A DNA stretch of 64,000 bases from Bradysia coprophila. Lineage: Eukaryota > Arthropoda > Insecta > Diptera > Sciaridae. Location of the stretch: the NCBI RefSeq assembly GCF_014529535.1, contig NW_023503296.1:496001-560000 (forward strand). Direction: 5' to 3'. Within the stretch, counting starts at the first letter, position 1. Every line of letters begins with the position of its first letter. This document shows, piece after piece, positions 13,101 to 23,582 of this stretch. Position numbers and translations under genes: made by a program. The notes below the pieces were generated by a model, which was not told where the DNA came from, ran no database searches, and was given only the letters and a program-made list of their open reading frames with translations.

Positions 13101-16100
13101 TAGTTTAATTGAGAAAGGTACAATTTAATGGCTTTAATGTTATGTGAACGTCAACATGTTGTAAAGATTTTCTAAATTGAGTTTACTTTCAATAAGATTG
13201 CTATTAACAGTTTAGACTTTGACTGAAATAAGAATTTAAGATTGCGGTCCAATAGAAAATACCGAGAGGCAGATATACATGGGAAGCCCTTTATCATAAA
13301 AATAATCTTTGGAACATTTTTGAAAACTAGAAATCATTTGCAAATTCTCAAAACGTAAAAATAAAATCCTTTAAATTCTTAAAAATCTGTACTGCTGGAT
13401 TTTCACAGCAAAAAGGGTGGGAAAATCCACAGAAAATCATTGAAAATCTTCGAAGGATTTTCTTTTGGAATCCTTGGAAAATTCAAGTCAAATATTTTCC
13501 CGATTGATTAACAATACGAATCAGATGGATAATATTTGACCGTGCTTTCTATCCGTCTAAAATTGTATGAGAATTTGTGAACCTTTCTTCGCTGACCTAT
13601 CGCCTGTTTTTACTTGTACCGGGACAACGATATGAAAAAATTAAATTAAATTTTAAAGTTGCTTGTGCTCACCAAATGAATTATTCCAGCAGCTGTCAAC
13701 CAAACCGATATAAAAATAGAAACTAATTGTGCCAGTCTTATTGAACTTGACGTTTTTAATACATTTAAATATTGTAAAATATCTGGAACAGTCATAAGAC
13801 GTAGCGCTCTTAAAAATCGCAGACCTGGAAGAAAGTTGGAATTTGTTTAATTGTTAAAACCTATTTACCACAAAATATAGAGATCACAGCAGAAGTCGGC
13901 ATGGTTAACTGTTTCGCTATTTGTTAATATTGTAATCGAGCTTGTTGAAAATTTCCCAAGGTTCTGAAAAACAGGTTGCAACACTCCCAAATATTGATGT
14001 AATAAATTCACTTTAACCCTTTTGGAATGTGTACAAATGGATGTATAGTTGACCCCAATGTCATCCGTGGTTCCGCTGCAGCCGTTTCACAATAATTTAA
14101 ATAGGAATGGGATCGGACACTTCAGTGCTGTAGGTATCTGAGTTATCGTAAGTTCGAATAACCACTCCATACCTATCGTTAGTACAACTTCGAAGGTATA
14201 CATTTCTGAGTGTTGAAACTTCGATAGTATGTCGAGCGCAGTTTGCGGTTTAAATCAAACCGATCGATTACTCGTAGAAAGAAGTTATGTCAGAATAAAA
14301 GATAACATTGAAAGGGCAACATGCCCGAATTGAAGTCTCTTATTTCTCAGGCGAGAAACCCCAAAAAACCACAGGTTAAAAGCTAGGTGGTAGCTAGCGA
14401 TGTTGAAGACTCAACACTGAGTCATTTTAGTCTTCCTTTGTTGGTGTAGTCACTGCACTCGAGATACCTTCTGCACCAATAACTGTCCCATTTCCATTAA
14501 TTTTTTTATGTGTTGTTTCTGCAGCAGAACCACATACATCAGTAAGAACATTGTTTCGTACTCAGGGAACCGATACCCAATCAACGCACTATGCCACCGT
14601 GCACAAAACCTGTGTCGCTTAGGACTTTATGGCCAGTTCATGCTCGCATATGTCGCACATGCATAGGCGAGATGAACTGGCCATAATGTTGCCTGATTTC
14701 TTTTTATTCAATTACACAATACCGTAATGCAAACAACCTAACGAACACGAACTTTTACATTGTTACAATATAACGAACTCAGAGTTCTAGTGTCACAACC
14801 TGCTCTTTCAGAATCTTGCATAATGCTTGCCAAAATGGTTTCACCGTAGATACGCTCTCCTGCTTTTGTTCATAATCGAATAAGAACTTTCCAAAGTGAG
14901 GTTTTGATTTATTGAGTTCTAATCTCGCAATTGGTTGAAAATATTCGATGAAAGTTACAATTTGAAGTTATATATTTGATAAACACAATAAAAATTGGAA
15001 TCGTGTATCCGTGCCGACTTCTGAATTACACAAAATACGTTCAATCTTACCGATCCATGTTCTCTGTAAATATATGGATACAAAGGACGGGGGTATTGTA
15101 AAATAATCTACGAAACTGTACATTTCTAGCATAAACCATAGTTTATCTGATGCCGCAATAAACTGTAGTGAAGGATAAAAGTTCATGAATTAAATATTTT
15201 CCACGAATTTCTGTTCGAAAATGGACGAATTTCAGTCTTTACTTACTCGTATAAAAAAGTACACCATGAAAAATATATTAAATGCGAGATCGATTTGTTG
15301 TGTTATGTTTTCGCTAAAATGTGTACACACTTCCACATATTCGCTAGATGCATCAATAAAGTAAATAATAAGGGATGCGATGCTAAGGATGAAAACTAGG
15401 ACCACCTGTAACATTAAAGTAGAATAATTCTTAGATTAAATTGCTTAATCGAAATTTCGGTTATAAATCTTTGGGCCACTATAGTAATGTGCCGTGACGC
15501 AAGTCAACACACATAAAAAAATTGAAAAAAGAACTGTTCGACTGCCACCTCTTTGCCTCTAATAAACTAATTTATTCGTAATATGGGCATCCGTATTCCG
15601 TATACGAGTTCAACGAGCTATCATATGTCAAACTTTTCAAGTTAGGTAGAACCGTAATTCTACGAAACAAAATTGAAGCATTTTTCATAAAAGCCACTAG
15701 CTTCGGATATATTCAGCTATTGCACTATGTCAGCCATACCTCGGAAAATATAACCAACAATAGAAAGTTCGGTGAAAAGGCAAATTCATAAAGTTTTGGA
15801 AGTCATATTATGAACATAAATAATATTCAATTATCACATAGCTACTGTTACGCGCACGACCGTTTGTGATTTTTAATAACCAATATTTCAGTCAGTTGCT
15901 TACATTTTCCTCATCATCTTCCATTTGTATCGAATTTCTTTAAAGCATCGCCCCACTCTTGCCGATATCAGTTCTTTTGTAAGTTGATAAAAAGACTTGC
16001 GTCACAGTCCCACAGTAAGTGGTTTTTGGGCGATTGAATATAGTTTAGTAGCTATGTGCCTTCGACCGTATATTATATATATATATATATATACAATTTT

Positions 16101-19100
16101 ACACCCGAAAAATCAATATGTTCAACACACTCTGGCTAATATTATATTATGCGGGGTAAATTGACAGTGCCGCTGCTGCTACTGACCAATCTTAAGGTCA
16201 ATGTATGTTTGGTGTTTTATTACGTATATGGAAGCACAAATATTCACCATCGTGGAGTATTAATAAATGAGATAAATGTTGGATATAATATAACAAGTGC
16301 TTATACTAATTTCATTTATTATTCAGTGTTCATCCTAGCAATTATTGTAAAGAAAGTGCTAAAGCTGGTAAATTTTTTTAAACTATGTTTAACTTTGTCA
16401 ATTTAATCTCTCACATGCTCGGTTACTTCCTTCTGTTCTATCAAACCAATTGGTATAGAGGAAACGCTATGGCTAAATTCTAAAATTTATTATTAAAGAA
16501 ACAGGAGTCTGCGTTGAATACTTTTTTTTAGATGATTTTGCTTGATTTTCCGGTCGGACAAGCAAACTGAAATCAACCGAAACTTGCAAAGCAACTGTCA
16601 AGAAAATTATCCAATTGATTTGGATACATAGTTTGGATCATTAAAAACAAAATGTAATTAGTTGGCGATGGGATGTTATATAATCAGAAAGCAAAGCCGG
16701 TTGTTAGCATGAAGAGTTGATTAAAAAAGAAAGAAAACGAATATATAGATGGAGAGATATATTTCGATAAATCAATGTCAATCTGAGCAATAATTTAAGC
16801 TGTCTCGAGCATGAGTTCAATAAAACCTTTTTTTATATCATCAAATCAAGTACGATTTTTTTTGCTAATGTATGATTAAACGTCCCTTTTGTACTTCAGG
16901 CTTATGAACTATTTAAGCAAGAGTAATTTGCATCTTGAATTTGAAATTGGGCACAGTTCCTTAGTAATTTTATTAATTCGTTATTGGTGATTTGCAACGA
17001 AGGGTGCGGCGCGTTGCGGAAATAAATCGAACATACTACTTATGTCCGATATTCACATTTTTTCATCATAGAAAGTGGTGACATAAATGTGTAGTGAGCA
17101 AAAGTCGAACACTTATGTTTGATATATTCAAATTTTTCGGACATAGAAAGTAGTGTCACCTACATTACGTGCAAATAACAAATAGAAAACATATTCCAGA
17201 AAACAAGAAAAAAAATTGTAATCGAGTCACATTTCTCTGGTTCTGGTTTTTTTATGTATCGTCTCTATACTGAAAAGTTCAATTTACGGTAGAGCAAGCG
17301 AACTTTTACAAGCTCGATACATAATAGCTATGTAGTAAATGAGCTTGTTTTGCGGACTAGATGTGAGTTTGCCGATACGAGCGGAGCGAGTTTGGCAACA
17401 AATCGTGTGCGCAAAGCCCCATTTACTAACGTGTTAGCAACAAGATTTTATCTACTGTTAGTTGAATTTTCAAGCAAAACACATCAACACAAAATCCTGC
17501 GACACATGATCGTAGTAGGATTCTGTCAATTGCGTGAGCATAAGTAGCTATATTGGTTATATGCATAAAGCATATAACTTAATATATAAAATTATGCGCA
17601 CGGAAATTTTAGCGTGTAAATTGACTGTCTTTGCTAACTAGATTCATGTTGAAAATTATTAATTTTTTCAACTTACAGTAGATAAAACTATTTTTGCTAC
17701 TACAACTTGAAACTGGTATCTTCTCGATGTAGATTTACGCCACCTCGAACCGAGATACACTTTACAGTTCTAGCTAAATAATATATATTTTATCACATAA
17801 GCGAAAATGAGACAACAACATAGAACTGAAGTGTAATTTTTGAATTCTACTTATAGTTAAGTAATTTTGACATCCGAACACCGTGTGTATGTGATAAAAT
17901 ACTATTACATTTTGTTTGTAAACTCTATTGTCAGAAATATCATCTTGATTTAAACAACTGGAAAAGCAATTCAGATACTTATATGAGTAGTAGTTGTGGG
18001 AAGACAATGTTTAAAAACTTTGTAGTAATAGGCCAATATTACGCTGCGTTTAATGTCCAAGTAATATTTACATTTTATAACATTTAGAGCGCAAGTAATT
18101 GTCACCAATAGTCATAATAGTCATAATATTATTCAGAGCAAAAAATTATTATCAACCATAATGCATTTAACAGTAGCAACAACCGAATAATATATCAATG
18201 TGCTTACATCTATGCACTAATTATATTCCCAGAATTTTACGAAAATAAAAGCTTAACTTAAAACATTTTTCATAAGCTCGAGCCAACTTTTAAGAATGTA
18301 ATTAAGGCGACAATCCAACAATGGAATATGCAATGTATCATGTTAATGAAATCTAATTTTGATTAAATTGATTATTTCATTCATCAAATATTTGGACTAG
18401 ATATGTTTTAGACAAAAAATAAAACCCTGTCTACGGGCTACGGGTATAGATTTGTATTAAACTTTTCCCGAATAATTCCCTCAAGCTTATGCGAAAGGTT
18501 GGTTCATAAATTTAACTGTCCAACAAAAGATTTGGTTACTTTTTTGTCGCTATCTTCACCTGTTCTCCGTTGCTAAATGTGAGAGCATATGAACGGGTTT
18601 TTACTGCATAATGTGCACATAAATAAGAATCAAACATTTAAACTTAGAGTCTAAGGGGAATTTATTCAACTTAGTATCATTTTGAGGATTAAATTTTAAA
18701 GAGATTGAAACATCTTTGAATGCAGTCTTTTCTGTTCGTATAGAATCAGTTCGAAATAATATCGGAAGAAATTAATCCCACATTGAGTCAGCGCGACGTG
18801 AAGCACGGAATAGATCAAATTCAGGTCATGCAAAAAATAATTCAATTGCTTCGTGGAAAGCTCGGCGAAGGATCGAAGGAGTCGATCAAATTCAGGTCAT
18901 ACAAGAAATTAATTCAATTGCTTCGTGGAAAGCTCGGCAAAGGATCGAAGGAGTCGGGCAGACCCGTCTGGAGATTTGATCTTGAATACACTTACTAATA
19001 TAACATCAATATGGACAACGGAAAGCTCTAACACCAGACAAGAAATCATATCTCCTTCGATCTATTGTAGAGTTTTCTAAAATGAAATTGAGTTAATTTC

Positions 19101-20443
19101 TTGAATGATCCAAATTCGACGAGATTTACAAAACCACGTAGACGTGTGTGAAGTGTGAAGTTAAAGGTGGAGGAAGTAGTTTGAATGGTCCAGAACAACA
19201 TAAAAGAATAAGCTCTGTTGTTCTGTTGGTTCAATTTTACATTGAAAACATTTTCCATTTCAGATTCGGATTCCTCATTATAAAACGAAACGAAATTTTT
19301 GAATGTGCAGGCAACTTTTCAAAAGAGGTCATAATTTTCGACCTGACTTATGGTGAAAGCTTTACTAAAATTTTTAGTGTTTTTTTTTTCTTGAGAGTAT
19401 GAACGAGATCCGCACACAGCCACAGGCTATGCATGAAGAACGACAACAAATGGTAAAAGTTTCGATTCGAAAATATGGTCGCTTAAGCATTGTCATTACT
19501 ATAAGCGATAGTAAGAATTTATTGAAAAAGTACATCCATCGTAAGTGCCAAAGTTCTATATGCTCAAAGCTGTTACACACTTATGACACTTTTGAAATTT
19601 AAAGTTGTTAAATCTTTAATAAAATCATTTCTGAACTTCTGGTATAGTGCGCTAAAGTTTCGTTCCATCTATCTATATAACAAAAATAATGTCTTCCCTT
19701 TTCAATATTCGATAATTACATCGACGCGGATCGTAAAATTTATCAAAACATTTTTTTATGTATTTATCTGAAGTGTATAAATACTATAAAATGCGAAATA
19801 AAAATAACTGATGTGTGTAATGTATCTTTTTATTCCGTTTTTACGACCGTTTTTAATGAACTGATCGTAAAAACAAATGTATCTAGAAGAGGCACTGAAG
19901 ACAATTTCAAAAACTTATACGTCAAGTGCTACTTTAAAATACCTCGAACATCGACTGATAATGGTCGAAAATTCGAAATATTAAAACAGTTTAATAAAGC
20001 GGTGATGGTGTCTGATCCGCAGTTATCATCGAGACATTTTGCTTTAATTCGAATTTTAATGAAAAACATCGTTTATTCATATAAAAAAATCTCACCAAAA
20101 TTCGACCAGTGGTAGTTTGACCAGATATGAGTTCGCCAGCCCAATCTTTGGCCTCGGTCATAAAAGTCCCCTCAAACTCCTGTTTGCCTTGGCGATTCGC
20201 CTTCTGCTCTTTCTGTTTCGGATCATTTGGAGCAAGTTCAGGTTCTTTTCGACAGCAAATAAAGGCGAATACTCGCCAAAGAAGCACAACCGACAGCCCA
20301 GCTATAAACGTAAATATGCTGGAAAGCAGGAAGCACCACCATTTTCTGCCTTGTAAGCAGATTACTTCATCTGGTGTCTCGGTTGTATAGATGTTAAATG
20401 TTGAACTGTCCGGTGTTAGTGTTGTTGGAATTGTTTGCGACAT
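4014..20443 (-). CDS. slo: slowpoke (BK channel, calcium-activated potassium channel alpha subunit), 5' part of gene
   Basis: Large-conductance potassium channel gated by voltage and calcium, in the plasma membrane of nerve and muscle. Coding exons on the minus strand are 20443-20096, 15405-15247, 15162-15051, 13824-13673 and 13064-12897, followed by one of three alternative 92-bp exons (8500-8409, 6891-6800, 4105-4014). All junctions have GT and AG ends and matching phases. The 344 residues seen cover the N-terminus, S0 (about 36-62), S1 to S6, the selectivity filter TVGYGD, and the start of the S6-RCK linker. Similarity to the Drosophila channel as I know it is very high from the [17 protein letters not shown] stretch onward. 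The extreme N-terminus ([14 protein letters not shown]) differs, as is usual for this variable region. The RCK1/RCK2 gating ring and calcium bowl are missing because the gene runs off the left edge. An acceptor (TTTTTTCAG) lies three bases before the ATG, so at least one more 5' exon exists upstream. Confidence 0.96.
4106..6799. other. slo: slo intron between alternative exons 3 and 2
   Basis: 2.7 kb of AT-rich intron dominated by A/T homopolymers. No coding or transposon signal was recognised. Any RNA pairing elements that enforce exclusive exon choice would be expected here and in the neighbouring introns, but I cannot identify them by eye. Confidence 0.6.
6800..6891 (-). CDS. slo: slo alternative exon 2 of 3
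   Basis: 92 bp, phase 0 to 2, acceptor TTTAG, donor GTACAC. Encodes [16 protein letters not shown] then [14 protein letters not shown] plus two bases of an arginine codon. The frame is shared with the exons at 8500-8409 and 4105-4014, as are the F-A-S, I-P-E-I and KYGG positions. It is the most divergent of the three: the EIIELVG positions become EITELAA, and the tail is more basic. Confidence 0.93.
8409..8500 (-). CDS. slo: slo alternative exon 1 of 3 (end of S6 and linker to RCK1)
   Basis: 92 bp, phase 0 to 2, acceptor TTATAG, donor GTAGCC. Encodes [15 protein letters not shown] then [13 protein letters not shown] plus two bases of an arginine codon. It is the closest of the three to the canonical BK sequence in this position. 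First of three equal-length, homologous exons in transcription order. Two further exons at 6891-6800 and 4105-4014 encode variants of the same segment, so only one can be used per transcript. Confidence 0.93.
9243..9433. mobile_element. MITE-like inverted repeat in slo intron
   Basis: Left arm ATTTACATAACAATGCGAAA then GACACCTAA. Right arm, reversed, reads ATTTACATATCGACGCAAAA then TACACCTAA. About 190 bp with no coding capacity. The GCGAAAGACACCTAA core is also found at 11497-11582. Confidence 0.6.
11497..11582. repeat. imperfect palindrome related to the 9243 element
   Basis: Two arms of about 35 bp (left GACGCGAAAAAGACCTA, right TAGGTCTCTTTCGCGTAG) are separated by about 15 bp. The core is close to the terminal repeat of 9243-9433, suggesting a minimal member of the same family. 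Confidence 0.55.
12897..13064 (-). CDS. slo: slo exon: turret, pore loop and S6
   Basis: 56 residues, phase 0 to 0, starting [12 protein letters not shown]. The pore helix and selectivity filter read [11 protein letters not shown], followed by [15 protein letters not shown] (S6). The donor is GTAAGT. The next residues of S6 (A-x-F-A-S) come from one of the three alternative exons further left. Confidence 0.96.
13673..13824 (-). CDS. slo: slo exon: S4 voltage sensor and S5
   Basis: 152 bp. It completes the split glycine codon and encodes [19 protein letters not shown] (S4 with its arginines), then the S4-S5 linker [12 protein letters not shown] and S5, ending TAAGIIHL. The acceptor is TTCCAG and the donor GTGAGC, phase 0. 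Confidence 0.95.
13957..14818. mobile_element. 862-bp inverted-repeat element in slo intron
   Basis: Ends CAAGGTTCTGAAAAACAGGT and, reversed, CAAGATTCTGAAAGAGCAGG. The same terminal motif bounds the shorter elements at 21480-21644 and 43627-43836, so this is probably the longest member of one non-autonomous family. No transposase frame is visible. It also carries an inner hairpin at 14627-14686. Confidence 0.6.
14627..14686. repeat. 60-bp hairpin
   Basis: TTATGGCCAGTTCAT...ATGAACTGGCCATAA, 15-bp perfect outer arms with GCTCGC/GCGAG pairing further in. It sits inside the 13957-14818 element. Confidence 0.6.
15051..15162 (-). CDS. slo: slo exon: S2-S3 and S3
   Basis: 112 bp, encoding [20 protein letters not shown] and onward to RTWI plus the first base of a glycine codon (phase 1). 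Includes S3 and the start of the S3-S4 loop. The acceptor is CTACAG and the donor GTAAGA. The intron to the previous exon is only 84 bp. Confidence 0.95.
15247..15405 (-). CDS. slo: slo exon: S1 and S2
   Basis: 53 residues, phase 0 to 0. It starts [18 protein letters not shown] (S1) and ends [20 protein letters not shown] (S2). The acceptor is TTACAG and the donor GTAAGT. The S1-S2 loop ([14 protein letters not shown]) diverges from the fly protein, while the helices are nearly invariant. Confidence 0.95.
16071..16094. repeat. TA dinucleotide microsatellite
   Basis: About ten TA units in the large slo intron. Confidence 0.8.
17027..17165. repeat. two diverged tandem copies of about 75 bp
   Basis: Both copies start TCGAACA, carry ACTTATGT and then CATAGAAAGTRGTG, with a T-rich middle. 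No coding potential. Confidence 0.45.
17370..17690. mobile_element. dispersed repeat, intact (empty-site) copy
   Basis: About 320 bp that recur at 52852-53352. From 17454 to 17689 it is bounded by inverted repeats: TTTTATCTACTGTTAGTTGA at the left and, reversed, TTTTATCTACTGTAAGTTGA at the right. The flanking CGAGCGGAGCGAGTTYGGCA segment is also shared with the second copy, so the duplicated unit is larger than the inner inverted-repeat element. This copy lacks the 192-bp insertion found in the other one and so preserves the empty target site GCAAAAC at 17474-17480. Confidence 0.75.
18813..19130. repeat. tandem duplication of 71 bp plus an inverted third copy
   Basis: The unit starting GATCAAATTCAGGTCATRCA is present twice in tandem (18813 and 18884, period 71 bp, both ending GATCGAAGGAGTC). 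A diverged inverted copy follows, ending near 19125. The whole would fold into a long hairpin. Confidence 0.65.
20096..20443 (-). CDS. slo: slo exon with start codon: N-terminus, S0 and S0-S1 linker
   Basis: Encodes residues 1-116. It contains the extracellular N-terminus, the S0 helix ([15 protein letters not shown]...) and the conserved cytosolic linker ending [10 protein letters not shown]. Donor GTGAGA follows, phase 0. The exon probably begins at 20446, since CAG at 20449-20447 is a good acceptor. A longer, spurious reading frame runs on to 19991 through the donor and is intronic. Confidence 0.95.
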
Positions 20444-21479
20444 CCCCTGAAAAAATCAATTAGAGAATTCGTTAGATTCTGTGGTAGAACGACATAAAAC
20501 AGAAGGTGTAGTAAGTAATGGAATGAAAACGTATTCGTAGAGAAGTAAGAAAGTGCAAATAACAGCTTGTCATCATCAGTTTTTGATAGCGATGACAAAT
20601 AATGTAAGTGTAGATCATTCATGTTAGAACTTGACAAAACAATATCTTCAAACGCTCCAAAGAACTAATACATTTTTTCTCTTTCTTTCTTTCTCTTTAT
20701 TTCATTCATTAATTAACAAAAACAGCATAGCTTCAGTATGCTCAAACAATTCAAAGGAGCATTATCCGACTTTCATTTTTTTGGTTTCTAAATAACCGAT
20801 AAATTAACTGATTTATCACTGTAATGCTTTTCTCTTGCTGATGATCCTCTCCGATTTCTCGATGGATAAAATGGGAGAAATCAAAGAAAATAAGAAGAAG
20901 CTTAGATACGACAGTGTGATTTGTTAGGTGTACAAAACAGTAAGGCCATTCATTATTTTCATTAATTAAATTATGACAGGGGCGTCGATACGGCTGATGA
21001 TAAGATAGTGACTATTTCTGACAATATATCAGTGAATCCCATTTGTTAACGGATTTTTCTGCAGCTATGCGATAAAGGAGAAATGCATTTAAGAAAGACA
21101 ACTTCCCGATTATTTATCAAATCAGTTCTTTCAATTAAATTAGCACGTTTTCGACTATGTTTCCCTGTTGCTTCTAATTATTTATTTATTAAATGAAATT
21201 TACACATTATGCCTACAAATTGACAACATTCAATTGTAGGTAAAATTAACATTTAATTAATTCTTGCTTTTCATGCAAAGACGTAAAGACAGCTTTTCCG
21301 ATTTATATCTAAAGAATAGATCGGTTCTCACCAGATCCGAACAGTACAGTATGACAGTGCATTACTAATCATTAAAATAAGTTACTTATCAGACGTTCTG
21401 TGAGCAGGTCGAACAGGTCAGCTCAGGGTTTTGATTTTCTGGTTCAGGTCGAATCAGATCAGCAATGAAACTAGAGACC

Positions 21480-21644
21480 GAGGTTCTGAAAGAACTTGTT
21501 AAGAATCCCACGAAGCCGAGTGGCATTAAATTTGTGAAACGCACTCAATACATATTGTGTGAAAAGTTATCTTAAAGAAATTTTAGCGAAATATTTGTAA
21601 ATTATTATGATTGGCGCCACTGAAATTTGTTCTTTCAGAACCTT
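21480..21644. mobile_element. MITE, GGTTCTGAAAGAAC family
   Basis: 165 bp bounded by AGGTTCTGAAAGAAC and GTTCTTTCAGAACCTT. The interior motif CTTAAAGAAATTTTAGCGAA matches, in reverse orientation, the interior of 43627-43836. Third relative at 13957-14818. Confidence 0.65.
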
Positions 21645-21678
21645 GCTAGAGACAAGGTAATGCCAATCAGCCAATCGG

Positions 21679-21886
21679 ACCTGTCACATACGGCTATTCA
21701 TCTGTTATCGATAACGACGACGAAAATGATGACAAACTCTCGATAATATAATTTTTTATATCATAAAATGCATGTTAAAAAAAATGAAGTACAAGATTTA
21801 AAATCAACAGATTGAAAATACTTTGATTGATTGAAGTAATAGACCCGATAATAGTCCTAGTCATATGATTGCCGTCTGCAACAGGT
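21679..21886. mobile_element. MITE, ACCTGTYACAGACGGC family
   Basis: About 208 bp. The left end is ACCTGTCACATACGGC and the right end, reversed, ACCTGTTGCAGACGGC. Just inside the left end lies CATCTGTTATCGATAACGAC, found inverted in the copy at 27910-28083. A truncated copy lies around 23709-23775. Confidence 0.65.
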
Positions 21887-21928
21887 TAATCTAAAACTCA
21901 TTCAGAATTTTTGTCCAAAAATATATAA

Positions 21929-22012
21929 ATGAGTGCGTTTACTAAACATGGGCCGATGGTAGACCATACCTGTTATAAACTTTTATTAATTTATAGTCTC
22001 ATTCGGATAAAA
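21929..22012. repeat. fragment of the 61692-61873 foldback family
   Basis: GAGTGCGTTT, then GACCATACCTGTTATAAACT and CATTCGGATAAAA match in the same order the right arm of the complete element at 61692-61873. Confidence 0.55.
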
Positions 22013-22110
22013 CGCCCTGAAACGTTGGCCATCGAGACGTGGATAAAATGGAGCTTTGCGTTGTACTGCTTTGTCCACTATAGAAATCCTATTTTTGTAT
22101 CTAAAACAAC

Positions 22111-22160
22111 GTACTTCAAGCATGAGTCCTACTCTAAATAGAGTAATGAAACAGAATAAA
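22111..22160. repeat. end fragment of the TACTCTAAATAGAGTA family
   Basis: CTTCAAGCATGAGTCCTACT then CTAAATAGAGTAATGAAAC. Fuller copies are at 33840-33960 and 43237-43375. Confidence 0.55.
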
Positions 22161-23334
22161 TTCGTATCTTTCTAAAGTTAACAGCCTTAGGATTTGTTAC
22201 TTGTTTTTCAAACATTAGTGCCTCCATTGAATAAGTCTAGGGAGAAAAACTTTTACAAGGAGATGTGTATGAAAACAGTGAAACGACCAGCTGAGGAACA
22301 AGCATAAACGTGCAACTTTAACGTTAAATATTACTGTATGCTACATGCTACAATAATATTAAAGTGGTATTCATTTTGCATTAGGTCAACACACAATCAA
22401 GACCTTACAAAAGCATCATTTTGAACAAGTTTCTGTTTCCGAACTGTAATTTCAAATCAAACTTCTTGAGATTTTAAGTAGAAAACTTGTTTCAACAGAT
22501 CGATTGATATCATACCACAACAAATAGATAAAAGTTTCATTGCAACGACTGTTAAAGTTCCATTATCGACATGAGAGTAGAGTCATACCACTCATACCAC
22601 TCCAGTTGTAAACACTTTTTACGACATGCGATGCAATCAAACAGAATTTCGGTATGTAACTTTAGGTCATATGGCTCGTAACTGTATACTGTACTGTGTG
22701 CAGACAGTAGACAGATTTATCTTGTCTCTGGTGATATTCTTTTAGAAGAAAAAAAAAACGATAACTCGTGTGTTCTACCAATGTTTGGGATGAACTGGAT
22801 TGACAATAACAATTTAGCGGTTTAGGACTTGGCTAATTCTATCAAATTAATCAAGTTCAGTTAGACAAACATATACTATTGCACTTTTATCGCTTCACAT
22901 TTATTGGGAACCGGGGCGAACAGAACGGTTCACAAAGTATGCGATTTCTATTCTCTTCTGGAATAAGAAAGCTATTCCTCAATATTGCTGGTCTACATAG
23001 ACATGAGAGTTAAAAACAATATCGTTCTTAACTACCTGGCGTTATAGGTTTATAGCTAGCTAAGATATCGAGCAGCGTCTCTCCAGATGCAGACTCATAG
23101 AATAAGAAGGCAGATTACACTTCACATTCACGGTATGTTAAATTGTTGCCATTTTACTATTATTTTCGAGACACGAAACGGTTAATGATAGAAAAATTGA
23201 ACGAACCATTTTTAGTGTTGTAATTAAAAATTCGAAAGACATTTCAAAGGCGCATAACAGTAGATATAACTTTTGTACAGAATGTACACCATCTTGAGCT
23301 ATATGAATAAACTTTAACGTGGTACGGCGCTTCG

Positions 23335-23582
23335 CTCATATGAAACATGCATTTACGTTGCCTATTCACGTAAAGCACTGTACGTACGAGGTTCCAAATT
23401 TTTATTTTGACGAGTGAGGACGTTGTAGCCTGACCTAAAGGGAGCCACCGACGTAATGTATTATTACATGTTCATTTTCATTTACATTGCCTAATCACGT
23501 AAAGCATTGTACTTACGAGGTTCCAAGTTGTTCCAACACCCCAATTATCAAATACACAACTTGGAACCTCGGAAGTAATATA
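23335..23582. repeat. direct and inverted repeat block
   Basis: A motif of about 50 bp (ATTTACRTTGCCTA, CACGTAAAGCAYTGTAC, TACGAGGTTCCAA) occurs at 23350 and again at 23482. The second copy is followed by its own inverted end, CAACTTGGAACCTCGGAAGT, near 23561-23580. Confidence 0.55.

Larger units (their letters stand above)
15406..20095. other. slo: large slo intron between the start-codon exon and the S1 exon
   Basis: 4.7 kb. Holds a (TA)n tract near 16071-16094, a loosely tandem block at about 17027-17165, the TIR repeat at 17370-17690 and the foldback at 18813-19130. No exon was recognised. A 100-codon plus-strand frame at 19813-20115 overlaps the slo exon antisense and is not supported. 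Confidence 0.6.

Noticed and set aside
19991-20095. C-terminal extension of the slo start-codon exon past GRIL
   Set aside because: It reads through a clear GTGAGA donor, and the next exon continues the known S1 sequence in phase.
19813-20115. 100-codon plus-strand frame
   Set aside because: Overlaps the slo start-codon exon antisense and continues into intron; no family resemblance.
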